Assembly (NCBI GenBank): GCA_946480525.1
Contig: CAMLLA010000175.1
Coordinates: 1-8,222 of the forward strand
Direction of reading: 5' to 3'
DNA: 8,222 nucleotides
DNA from: an uncultured Asticcacaulis sp.
GTDB lineage: Bacteria; Pseudomonadota; Alphaproteobacteria; Caulobacterales; Caulobacteraceae
Made by a program: the position numbers and the translations under genes. How positions within the stretch are numbered: the first letter of the stretch is position 1; every line of letters begins with the position of its first letter. The notes beneath the pieces are model-generated. The model was not told the origin of the DNA and made no database searches. It was given only the letters and a program-made list of their open reading frames with translations. Positions 1-6,983 of this stretch are shown piece by piece.

Positions 1-200
1 GACTTGTCGCCCGTCGTTTCCCATACCTTGACGGTCAGGCTGGTGGGCGTCGGGGCCGGCGGCGTGACAGGTGCGACGCCTCCGCTGCCCCCGCCTGAGG
101 CGCCACCACCGCAGGCTGTCAGCGGCATGGCCATCGCCAGTACGGTGGCAAATGTGGACACCAGAATGCGGCGGCGAAACAAACGCGTCACTGAGGTCAT
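1..200 (-). CDS. Lipoprotein, N-terminal part only; possible family 30 glycoside hydrolase
   Basis: Only the first 66 codons lie in the window; the gene continues past the left edge. The protein starts MTSVTRLFRRR, followed by a hydrophobic stretch (about residues 12-27) and a lipobox LTAC (27-30), so it should be cleaved before Cys30 and lipidated. Gly31 rather than Asp follows the cysteine, which by the usual rule favours the outer membrane. A Gly/Ala/Pro-rich linker (31-53) comes next, then the start of a folded domain, SLTVKVWETTGDK. The V-x-VW-x-TT-x-D pattern recalls the beta-strand that opens many bacterial family 30 glycosidases (glucosylceramidase or beta-1,6-glucanase type); this is recognition from a few residues and could be wrong. 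The start is supported by the AGGAAGGA sequence 8 bases upstream, inside the end of the halogenase gene. The 3-base gap after the halogenase stop implies co-transcription and translational coupling. The lipoprotein nature is firm; the enzymatic call is weak. Confidence 0.75.
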   Translation of the reverse strand, partial: MTSVTRLFRRRILVSTFATVLAMAMPLTACGGGASGGGSGGVAPVTPPAPTPTSLTVKVWETTGDK

Positions 201-203
201 GTG

Positions 204-1709
204 TTACATCCTTCCTGCGGCGACCTGCCCTGCAACATAGTCCGAATGCGACGGCATGATGCCGGTGCACTTGGTGATCACGCGGGCAACGTCATTGAGA
301 TAGTTCACGATCCGCACCTCGGGCTGGAGGTCGACGAACGGGTCATAGGTTTCGGGAATAAGACCCTGGCCGATCAGCACCTGGATCCAGCTTTCCTCGG
401 CGAACAGTTCTTCGCCGTCCTTGAACACCCGACCGGACGCAGCGAAATTGTCGAGCTTGCGGCGCAAGGCTTCGGGCAGTGCGATCTCGCGACAGGCACG
501 CCACAACGGCTCATCGCGGCTGTTGAGATAATAGTGCGCGATGATGAAGTCGCGGATGCGCGAGAACTCGAATTCGCTCTGGGTATTGAACTCATCGATC
601 GTGCGCTGGTCGAAACGGGTGTCGGGAAACAGCGACAGCAGCCGCAGCAGATGGCTCTGGATCAGGTGGATGCTGGTCGATTCCAGAGGTTCCAGAAAGC
701 CGCCCGAAAGCCCGATCGCCACAACATTGCGGTTCCATGCCTTCTTGCGGCGGCCGGTGGTGAAACGGATGACGCGCGGATCGGCCAGGGGCTTGCCGTC
801 AAGATTGGCCAGCAGGGTCGCGGTCGCCTCATCCTCTCCGATGTGCACGCTGGAAAAGACATAGCCGTTGCCGATGCGGTGCTGAAGCGGGATGCGCCAC
901 TGCCAGCCCGCTGACCTTGCCGTCGCCTTGGTATAGGGCACGAAATCCGGCGTCGGTTCGCACGGCACGGCCACGGCGCGGTCGCACGGCAGAAGATGCG
1001 TCCAGTCCTCATAACCCGTCTTCAGGGTCTGTTCGATCAGCAGGCCGCGCAGGCCCGAGCAGTCGATGAACAACTCGCCCTCGATGCGCTCGCCGCTTTC
1101 CAGCACCACCGCGTCGATGAAGCCGTCGTGACTGCGTTGCGCGACATCGATGATCCTGCCCTCGGTGCGTTTGACGCCCCGCCCTTCGGCTTCACCGCGC
1201 AGGAAACGGGCAAACAGTCCGGCATCGAAATGGTAGGCGTAGGCGATATCGCGCAGCGGGCTTTCCGGCATGTCGGGCCGCGAGCGCATGAAGCGCCCGG
1301 CGTAAGCGGCGGCCGTATTGATCGAATAGTCGGCCAGATTGTCCGACACCCTGCCCGTTCCGCGCATCTTGAGCCAGTAGTGATGCGTCCGTATCCAGCC
1401 AAGCTCCTGGCCGATCTTGCCGAAGCCGTGCATGTAGGTCGAGCCGTCGCCATTCCAGCCCCGGAACTCTATGCCCAGCTTGAAGGAGGCTTGCGTCGCC
1501 TTCATGAAGGCGTCTTCGTCGATACCGGCCAGACGGTTGAACGTCTTGATCGCCGGAATGGTCGCCTCGCCCACGCCGATTGTGCCGATCTCATCGGACT
1601 CGATCAGGCGGATATCGAGATTGGACGCCAGCCGCGACAGAAGGGCCGCGGCCATCCAGCCGGCCGTCCCTCCCCCGACAATGACGACTTTACGGATTGG
1701 TTGTGACAT
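204..1709 (-). CDS. Flavin-dependent 'tryptophan halogenase' family protein
   Basis: This 501-residue protein belongs to the FAD-dependent halogenases, which use reduced flavin, oxygen and halide to form hypohalous acid and halogenate an electron-rich aromatic substrate. The N-terminal dinucleotide-binding motif is VGGGTAG (11-17), with an acidic residue ending strand 2 (IES, around 36-38). The lysine that relays the halogenating species (Lys79 in PrnA) matches Lys77 in ASFKLGIEF. The WxWxIP signature is present as WQWRIP (269-274). The second catalytic residue, Glu346 of PrnA, matches Glu343 in EPLESTS. No signal peptide is visible, so it should be cytoplasmic. The reading frame is open 70 codons further upstream, but that extension is the antisense-like low-quality part overlapping the family 3 gene. 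The start MSQPIRKVVIVGGG places the nucleotide-binding motif at the usual distance and has GGAG 10 bases upstream. It overlaps the hydrolase gene by 20 bases. The substrate cannot be read from the sequence, and free tryptophan should not be assumed. Confidence 0.93.
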   Translation of the reverse strand: MSQPIRKVVIVGGGTAGWMAAALLSRLASNLDIRLIESDEIGTIGVGEATIPAIKTFNRLAGIDEDAFMKATQASFKLGIEFRGWNGDGSTYMHGFGKIGQELGWIRTHHYWLKMRGTGRVSDNLADYSINTAAAYAGRFMRSRPDMPESPLRDIAYAYHFDAGLFARFLRGEAEGRGVKRTEGRIIDVAQRSHDGFIDAVVLESGERIEGELFIDCSGLRGLLIEQTLKTGYEDWTHLLPCDRAVAVPCEPTPDFVPYTKATARSAGWQWRIPLQHRIGNGYVFSSVHIGEDEATATLLANLDGKPLADPRVIRFTTGRRKKAWNRNVVAIGLSGGFLEPLESTSIHLIQSHLLRLLSLFPDTRFDQRTIDEFNTQSEFEFSRIRDFIIAHYYLNSRDEPLWRACREIALPEALRRKLDNFAASGRVFKDGEELFAEESWIQVLIGQGLIPETYDPFVDLQPEVRIVNYLNDVARVITKCTGIMPSHSDYVAGQVAAGRM

Positions 1710-3603
1710 GAACCGGACACTCCGTGACATTCGCCACGTCCAGCGCGGCCGTTGCCGCAGGTTTAGCATAGCTGAGGCCATAACCCATCGGGAACAATGC
1801 TGCGCCTTCACACGGCGTCGCCGGCCAGCTGAACGGCAAGGTTCCGCGGAAGTCCCTGGCGCCGAACAGGACGTCGGTGACGCCCCTGCCCTCGGTACCC
1901 GGCAGCCAGGCGGCGACAAAGGCGTCCGACGCGTTGATCAGGTCGTTGGCGTAGACGGTGCGGCCGGATTCGAAGACCGTGACGACGGGCTTGCCCTTGC
2001 CGGAAACGGCTTTGAGCGCCTCGAGGTCGGCGGGGAAGCGCGCGCTGTGGGACATCAGCTTGCCCGGCTTGATGTCCCCCGCCCCTTCGGCATAAGGCGT
2101 TTCACCGATAACGGCGATGATGGCGTCGAACTGGCTGACATCGACGTCGGCGCCGGTGGCGCTGTAGGTCACCGTACCACCGCTATTGGCGGCCTTGATG
2201 GCGGCAAGCACGCTGTCGGCATTGGGATAGTCGGCATTGGTGTTGCCGGTGCCCTGCCACGTGATGCTCCAGCCGCCGGCCTGGTTGGCCAGGTTATCGG
2301 CGCTTTGGCCTACGACCAGAAGCTTACTTCCCGGCTTCAGCGGCAAGGCCGCGTTTTCGTTCTTGAGCAGGACCAGCGATTCCGCCACGGCGCGGCGACC
2401 AAGCTCGCGCGCCAGCAAGGCTTGCGGCTTGCCGGCATAGGGGTTGGCCGAAGGCCGTGCGCCGAACAGGCCGGCGCGCATCTTGACGCGCAGGATACGC
2501 GTGACCGCATCGTCGATCCGCGCCTGGGAAATAGTTCCGGCCTCGACATCGGCGACCGTGTTGTCGATGAACTTTTTCCAGTCGAACGGCACCATGATCA
2601 TGTCGATGCCGGCATTAATGGCCTGAGGGCAGTGATCATTGGTGCAGCCCGGGATTTGCGAAATCGCGTTCCAGTCCGAGACGACGAAGCCGTCAAAGCC
2701 CATCTTGTCCTTGAGTACGTCGTTCAACAGATAGCCGTTGCCGTGCATCTTGCCCCACACTTTGCCCGTCACCGGATCGGTCCAGCTGTTGTAGGACACC
2801 ATCACGGTCTGGGCGCCGGCCTTGAGCGCGCCGAAATAGCCCTGGGCGTGGGTGTTGATCAGGTCGGCCTCGGAAACCTTTGTGACGCCCTGGTCGATAC
2901 CCTGGCCAGTGCCGCCGTCTCCGATGAAGTGCTTGGCGGTAGCGACGATATTGGCGGCATTCTTGAAATCACCCTGCATGCCGGTCGTGTAGGCCTCGCC
3001 ATAGACGCGGACCAGTTGAGGGTCGGACGAAAAGCTTTCATAGGTGCGGCCCCAGCGCGGGTTCTGCACCACGGCGACGGTCGGCGAAAACGCCCAGTTG
3101 ACGCCGGTGGCGCGGGCAGCCTTTGCCGTTGCCGCGCCAATTTCACGGACCAGTTCCGGATCGCGGGCGGCGCCCAGGCCGATATTGTGCGGGAAGATGG
3201 TGGCGCCATAGACATTGGAATGGCCATGAACCGCGTCCGTTCCCCACAGCAGCGGAATCTTTGCCGCGCCGTAGAAGCCGTCAGCCATATCGATCCACGT
3301 CTTCGGCGTCGCGTGCTTGTCCATGTTCGGCCATGAGCCGCCCCCGTTCAGCACCGAACCGAACTGATAAGCCTTGACGTCGGCCGGCGTGACGGTCTTG
3401 ATCTCGACCTGCGTCATCTGGGCGATCTTCTGGCGCAGGGTCATGCCGGCCAGCACCTTCGCGACTTTCGCCTCGACGGCGGCGTCCTCGGGGACGGCCG
3501 AGGTGATCTTAGGCCAATCCTTAAGCGGCTCGGCGGAAACGGATCCGGCAGCCAGGACGGCGGAGAGAAGCGCAATGCGCGCGGCGGTGTTCAACAGGGA
3601 CAT
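1690..3603 (-). CDS. Secreted glycoside hydrolase family 3 (exo-beta-glucosidase/glucanase type)
   Basis: The 637-residue protein begins with a signal peptide, MSLLNTAARIALLSAVLAAG, with likely cleavage after VSA (residue 24), so it acts in the periplasm. The N-terminal TIM-barrel domain carries family 3 hallmarks: LLWGTDAVHG (118-127), NPRWGR (181-186), AKHFIGDGG (223-231) and GFVVSDW (305-311), where Asp310 is the expected nucleophile. The second, alpha/beta sandwich domain contains GETPYAEGAGD (500-510), where the barley ExoI-type acid/base glutamate lies, and ends with GYGLSY (607-612). The family releases glucose or short sugars from the non-reducing ends of beta-glucans or cello- and laminari-oligosaccharides. 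The length is that of the two-domain barley ExoI type; many proteobacterial relatives carry about 200 more residues after GYGLSY. A longer frame from 3630 exists, but the start at 3603 has GAGGA 7 bases upstream and gives a clean signal peptide. Its end overlaps the halogenase start. It is probably the second gene of the receptor operon. Confidence 0.95.
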   Translation of the reverse strand: MSLLNTAARIALLSAVLAAGSVSAEPLKDWPKITSAVPEDAAVEAKVAKVLAGMTLRQKIAQMTQVEIKTVTPADVKAYQFGSVLNGGGSWPNMDKHATPKTWIDMADGFYGAAKIPLLWGTDAVHGHSNVYGATIFPHNIGLGAARDPELVREIGAATAKAARATGVNWAFSPTVAVVQNPRWGRTYESFSSDPQLVRVYGEAYTTGMQGDFKNAANIVATAKHFIGDGGTGQGIDQGVTKVSEADLINTHAQGYFGALKAGAQTVMVSYNSWTDPVTGKVWGKMHGNGYLLNDVLKDKMGFDGFVVSDWNAISQIPGCTNDHCPQAINAGIDMIMVPFDWKKFIDNTVADVEAGTISQARIDDAVTRILRVKMRAGLFGARPSANPYAGKPQALLARELGRRAVAESLVLLKNENAALPLKPGSKLLVVGQSADNLANQAGGWSITWQGTGNTNADYPNADSVLAAIKAANSGGTVTYSATGADVDVSQFDAIIAVIGETPYAEGAGDIKPGKLMSHSARFPADLEALKAVSGKGKPVVTVFESGRTVYANDLINASDAFVAAWLPGTEGRGVTDVLFGARDFRGTLPFSWPATPCEGAALFPMGYGLSYAKPAATAALDVANVTECPVHVTTNP

Positions 3604-3664
3604 GGCGGTATCCTCGCGGCCCGAAAGCACGGCCGCGTCATGAAACTTGAGACTGCAGGAAAAG

Positions 3665-3695
3665 GGCGGGAGGGTCAGGGGACAACCCTCCCGCC
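3665..3695 (-). terminator. Strong hairpin with short T run between receptor and hydrolase genes
   Basis: GGCGGGAGGGT (3665-3675) and ACCCTCCCGCC (3685-3695) are perfect 11-base inverted arms around a 9-base loop. Read on the minus strand, the stem is followed by CTTTTCC, so a four-T run comes directly after it. This looks like an intrinsic terminator, or a partial terminator that also protects the 3' end of the receptor message. It lies 54 bases past the receptor stop codon and 61 bases before the hydrolase start. The T run is short, so read-through into the hydrolase gene is plausible. Confidence 0.65.
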
Positions 3696-3704
3696 AGAGG
3701 GCCT

Positions 3705-3728
3705 GTTGCCGGTTCGGTCGCCGGCAAC
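3705..3728 (-). repeat. Second inverted repeat just after the receptor stop codon
   Basis: GTTGCCGG (3705-3712) and CCGGCAAC (3721-3728) are perfect 8-base arms around an 8-base loop. In the minus-strand transcript this hairpin comes 21 bases after the receptor stop and directly before the stronger hairpin at 3665-3695. It is not followed by a T run, so it is more likely an RNA-stabilising or processing structure than a terminator by itself. Confidence 0.55.
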
Positions 3729-3749
3729 CAGGGAGTCTATCGAATGCGA

Positions 3750-6662
3750 CTACTGGAACTTGTACGAGAAGCCGAACAGGATGGTCTGGCCGTATTCCTC
3801 GTAGTTTTCCGGGAAGGAGGTGCCGTCGGCCGTCCGGTTTTCGGAGACCTTCAGCTGCGTCTGGTAATTGGAGTTGGTCAGGTTGTAGCCCTGGATCATC
3901 CAGGTCACGCCCTTGAGCGGACCGTCCTGCATCTCATAGCTGATCTGACCGTCGACCTGTTCGTCCGCCAGGATGCGGGTGGCCCCGCGATTGGCGAACA
4001 GCTGATAGGTCTCGCCCAGGAATTCCGAACGCCAGCGGTAATTCAGACGCGCCGAGAAGCCCGACTTTTCGTAGTAGGCCGTGGCGCTCAGGATATCGCC
4101 CGAGAAGCCCGGCAGCTTGGCGGGATCGGTCGGGTCGCCGGCGCGGATGTTGGTCCAGCCACGCGAGACGCTGGCCACCACGCCGAAGCCGTCCAATGGC
4201 GCCCATATCAGGTTGCCGTCGAGCGCCGCCGTCAGTTCCAGACCGCTGACCGTGCCGCCCGAGCCGTTGATTGGTTGCGAGAAGCTGCCGATCGTCGCCG
4301 GCGCACCGTTGGGATACGGATAGCTGTCCGGTACGGTCTGCCCCAGCGCCTCGAGCTGCGCCTTGCTCAGCCACGGAATGGGCGTGACATTGCTGGAATT
4401 GGCCCAGCCGGTGAAGTCGAAACCATCGACCGTCTGGTTGCGGATGTAGGAGCGCAGCACCTTGTGGAAGTGGGCAACGCCGATATAGCTCGTCTTGCTG
4501 AAATAGCGCTCATAGGCCAGATCGAACCCGTCGGCGATCCACGGCTTCAGGTTCGGGTTGCCGCCCCCGCCGCTCCAGTGCTGGCCAATCTGCGCAACGC
4601 CGGCATTGCGGCTGGCGCGCAGGTCGTCCATGCGCGGCCGGGCCATGGCGCGGCTGGCGGCAAAGCGCAGGACCGAGTCCTCATCCAGATCGAGGATCAG
4701 GTTCAGACTGGGCAGGAAGTCGCCGTAGGTGGAGCTTTGCGACACCCAGTTGCCGATGGCCGGATGGTTCGGATCGCCATAGGCGCCGGACGGCGTCGCG
4801 ATTTCGTTTCCGAACGATGTCTGGCGCGCCTGGACGTACTGGACGCCCAGATTGCCGCGCAGGCCATGGCCACCAATCGTGCTGTCGATCGACAGCTTCG
4901 CGAACAGGGTCACCAGTTGCTCGTCGACTTCCCAGTGCTTGTTGAGATTGTCCTCGTTGCGGATCGCGCGCTTGTCGTAATAGGTGTCGATGATGTCGGG
5001 CAGATAGTAGGACAGGACGCCGCCGAAGCCCGCCCAGTCGAGATTGGTCGGTTCCAGCAGATCCGCGTCGGCGACGCGGACGCGCGTGCCGTGGCAATCA
5101 AAGGTCGCCTGGTTCCAGCCCTTGAGGCACAGGTCCCATTCATCGACCTGGCGTGTCTTGACGCGGTGCGAATAGTCGACGCCGAGTTCAATAGTCTTGA
5201 AACCACCCCATTCAATGTCGTGCGCGCCGCTGAAACGCGCGGTCGTCAACTGATCAGTGACCTTGGGGTTGCGCATGGCGCCGTCGTGCGACCAGCCGCC
5301 CCAGGGGGCTGCGTCACCCAGATAGACATTGCTGGAGTCGGCATAGTTGAAGCCCGGGTCGAGTTGCGGGAAGCCGCCAAAGGCGATGTCCTCGACAATG
5401 GTGTCGTAGGTACGCGTCAACGGCGTCGGGTTCGTACCCCAGCCGGCATAGGTTTCGCTGATGCTTTCCTTGCGGACACTGCGTGAATAGCCGAAATCGA
5501 GGACCGAACGCCAGCCGGCGATGTTGAAGCGGTTGTTCGATCCGAACGAGAACATCTCGTCGCGGCGCAGGTTATTGTCGTTCCGCACGATCGGCGCGAC
5601 GCCACTGACCGTCTGCCCCAGCGCCACCTTTGAGCCGTGGATGTCGACGATATTGGGGTTGGAAATGTGGATGTCGTCGGTCCACTGGGTCTGGTACCAC
5701 TGGGCGCCATGGGTCACTTCGTTCTGGTCGAAGACCGAATAGTAGAAGTCGTTCACACTGCGGAAGTTGTCGTTCGGCTTGAAGTCGAACACGGCCATGT
5801 AGCCGTCGCGAACCTGCTCACGCGAGGTCGCCCAGATTTCCATGCCGTGCAGGCCCATGACGTCGGCATTGCCGGCGCCGTAGCGCGGAAGACCGGTGAT
5901 CGAGTCATTGCCCTGCTTATCCCACCACCAGCTTTTGGAATGCTGGAGCTGCGACGGATCGTCGAGGTGCGCATAGGACAGCGCCACGCCCAGCTTGCCG
6001 TCCATGAACTGGTCGATATAGGCCAGGCTGATGCGGTTGCCGTTGGCGCTGGTGCCGGGATTGACCTCGCCATTGCTGTTGATCGAGCCGCGGACATTCA
6101 CCGAAACGACGCGCTTCTTGTGATCGAGCGGGCGTATGGTGTTGAGCACGACCGTGCCCGACAGCCCCTGCCCTGTAATCGAGGCGTCCGGCGTCTTATA
6201 GACGATGGCCGACGAGACCATTTCCGACGGATACTGGTCGAACTCGGCGGCGCGGTTGTCGCCCGACGACACCTGCAGACGGCCGTTCAGAAGCGTCGTC
6301 GAAAAGTCCGGCGACAGGCCGCGGATCGAGATGGTCTGCGAGCGGCCGCCGACGCGCTGGGCGGCAAGGCCCGGCAGGCGCGCCAGGGATTCGGCGATCG
6401 ACGCGTCCGGCAACTTGCCGATGTCTTCGGCCGAAACAGCCTCGACAATCGAGGTGCTGCGCTTCTTCAGCGTCAGCGAGTCCTGCAGGCCACGGCGGAT
6501 GCCGGTGACAACGACGGCATCGCCATTGGCGGCCGTATCGTCGCTGGATGCGGTTTCATCGGTTGCCGTGGTCGGAGCTGAGTCTTGCGCGTGGGCGCCG
6601 GCGGCGGCCATGGCAAGGATCAAGGCGCACGCGGCTGTGGCGTGACGGTATCTGGCTTTCAT
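3750..6662 (-). CDS. TonB-dependent outer-membrane receptor, Caulobacter/Xanthomonas class
   Basis: This 970-residue protein should take up an oligosaccharide across the outer membrane using energy from TonB-ExbBD. It starts with a signal peptide (MKARYRHATAACALILAMAA, likely cut after AHA, about residue 25), then an acidic, Thr/Ser-rich linker. The TonB box DAVVVTG lies at 48-54. The plug domain follows, with EDIGKLPDASIAESLARLPG (79-98), SIRGLSPDF (112-120) and GLSGTVVLNT (166-175), all typical of this class. The rest, rich in aromatic residues and alternating polar and hydrophobic stretches, is the beta-barrel. The C-terminus is GFSYKFQ, with Phe one residue before the end instead of last. 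The start is fixed by GGAGG 6 bases upstream and by the signal peptide. It follows the LacI gene on the same strand across a region with LacI-type operators, so sugar-inducible expression is likely. The glycoside hydrolase downstream argues for a glycan ligand; the exact ligand is not readable. Confidence 0.96.
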   Translation of the reverse strand: MKARYRHATAACALILAMAAAGAHAQDSAPTTATDETASSDDTAANGDAVVVTGIRRGLQDSLTLKKRSTSIVEAVSAEDIGKLPDASIAESLARLPGLAAQRVGGRSQTISIRGLSPDFSTTLLNGRLQVSSGDNRAAEFDQYPSEMVSSAIVYKTPDASITGQGLSGTVVLNTIRPLDHKKRVVSVNVRGSINSNGEVNPGTSANGNRISLAYIDQFMDGKLGVALSYAHLDDPSQLQHSKSWWWDKQGNDSITGLPRYGAGNADVMGLHGMEIWATSREQVRDGYMAVFDFKPNDNFRSVNDFYYSVFDQNEVTHGAQWYQTQWTDDIHISNPNIVDIHGSKVALGQTVSGVAPIVRNDNNLRRDEMFSFGSNNRFNIAGWRSVLDFGYSRSVRKESISETYAGWGTNPTPLTRTYDTIVEDIAFGGFPQLDPGFNYADSSNVYLGDAAPWGGWSHDGAMRNPKVTDQLTTARFSGAHDIEWGGFKTIELGVDYSHRVKTRQVDEWDLCLKGWNQATFDCHGTRVRVADADLLEPTNLDWAGFGGVLSYYLPDIIDTYYDKRAIRNEDNLNKHWEVDEQLVTLFAKLSIDSTIGGHGLRGNLGVQYVQARQTSFGNEIATPSGAYGDPNHPAIGNWVSQSSTYGDFLPSLNLILDLDEDSVLRFAASRAMARPRMDDLRASRNAGVAQIGQHWSGGGGNPNLKPWIADGFDLAYERYFSKTSYIGVAHFHKVLRSYIRNQTVDGFDFTGWANSSNVTPIPWLSKAQLEALGQTVPDSYPYPNGAPATIGSFSQPINGSGGTVSGLELTAALDGNLIWAPLDGFGVVASVSRGWTNIRAGDPTDPAKLPGFSGDILSATAYYEKSGFSARLNYRWRSEFLGETYQLFANRGATRILADEQVDGQISYEMQDGPLKGVTWMIQGYNLTNSNYQTQLKVSENRTADGTSFPENYEEYGQTILFGFSYKFQ

Positions 6663-6719
6663 TATGTTCCTCCCGTTCAGAATTACGTGCCCCCGCCCTC
6701 TTGCAACAACGGAGCGGAA

Positions 6720-6735
6720 TTGGAAGCGCTTCCAA
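6720..6735. promoter_or_regulatory. LacI-type operator O1, perfect 16-base palindrome
   Basis: TTGGAAGCGCTTCCAA reads identically on both strands and has the central CG typical of LacI-family operators. It lies 58 bases upstream of the receptor start codon and covers the expected transcription start of the candidate promoter at 6736-6765, a classical repression position. The adjacent LacI-family gene is the obvious regulator, by inference from position and motif type. Confidence 0.85.
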
Positions 6736-6765
6736 CTGATGCGCAGATGGGCTCTGATATGTCAA
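6736..6765 (-). promoter_or_regulatory. Candidate promoter of the receptor operon
   Basis: On the minus strand a perfect -35 hexamer TTGACA lies at 6760-6765. With an 18-base spacer the best -10 match is CATCAG (6736-6741), which agrees with TATAAT at only three positions. The predicted transcription start, near 6729, falls inside operator O1. The -35 is convincing and the -10 is weak, so the exact start is uncertain. Confidence 0.4.
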
Positions 6766-6785
6766 GCTCAACCTATCACAGTTTT

Positions 6786-6801
6786 TTGAAACCGCTTCCA
6801 A
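6786..6801. promoter_or_regulatory. Degenerate LacI-type operator O2
   Basis: TTGAAACCGCTTCCAA matches the O1 palindrome at 14 of 16 positions. The right half is intact and the left arm has two changes (positions 4 and 7). It lies just upstream of the candidate -35 box, with its centre 66 bases from that of O1. It may be an auxiliary, weaker site for the same repressor. Confidence 0.6.
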
Positions 6802-6843
6802 CTGCGGCAAAATCACAACGGTCGTGACGCGGGTTCGCGGTTA

Positions 6844-6856
6844 TTCCGGGCCGGAA
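6844..6856. repeat. Short palindrome in the control region
   Basis: TTCCGG and CCGGAA flank one G. The spacing is too tight for a good RNA hairpin, and there is no T run, so it is unlikely to terminate the repressor transcript. It could be a protein site of a different kind from the LacI operators, or chance in GC-rich sequence. Apart from the operators and the promoter, I see nothing else in the 6663-6983 intergenic region. Confidence 0.3.
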
Positions 6857-6965
6857 AGCCGCTTAATTTGTGGGGAGGAACAGGGCTTTTGCGGCAGGCC
6901 GGTCCGCACCAAAGCGGCTCATGCCGGATGTAATCCCGCACGCTTCACATGCGCAAGGTTAACAT

Positions 6966-6979
6966 TGGAAGCGCTTCCA
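6966..6979. promoter_or_regulatory. LacI-type operator O3 at the end of the repressor gene
   Basis: TGGAAGCGCTTCCA is a perfect 14-base palindrome identical to the core of O1. It begins 4 bases beyond the repressor stop codon (TAG at 6984-6986 on the minus strand). Its centre is 245 bases from O1 and 179 from O2, distances compatible with DNA looping by a LacI-family protein. Bound repressor here could also impede transcription running from the repressor gene into the receptor gene. Confidence 0.8.
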
Positions 6980-6983
6980 TAAA

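Noticed and set aside
1710..1919. 70-codon upstream extension of the halogenase frame
   Set aside because: It overlaps the family 3 coding sequence, has Arg/Ser/Pro-rich shadow composition, and would place the FAD motif abnormally far from the N-terminus; the start at 1709 has a ribosome site.
1471..3336. 621-codon open frame on the plus strand opposite the hydrolase gene
   Set aside because: It is antisense to a clear family 3 gene and to the halogenase start, and has no motif or signal; a GC-rich shadow frame.
3744..5486. 580-codon open frame on the plus strand opposite the receptor gene
   Set aside because: It lies wholly antisense to the receptor gene, its translation shows no recognisable domain and is rich in the Arg/Ala/Val/Gly typical of shadow frames in GC-rich coding DNA.
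5637..6581. 314-codon open frame on the plus strand within the receptor gene
   Set aside because: Antisense shadow with low-complexity Val/Arg/Ala composition and no recognisable family.
6829..6907. GC-rich stretch after the repressor gene as an intrinsic terminator
   Set aside because: Only short inverted repeats of 4-6 bases are present and none is followed by a T run on the minus strand.
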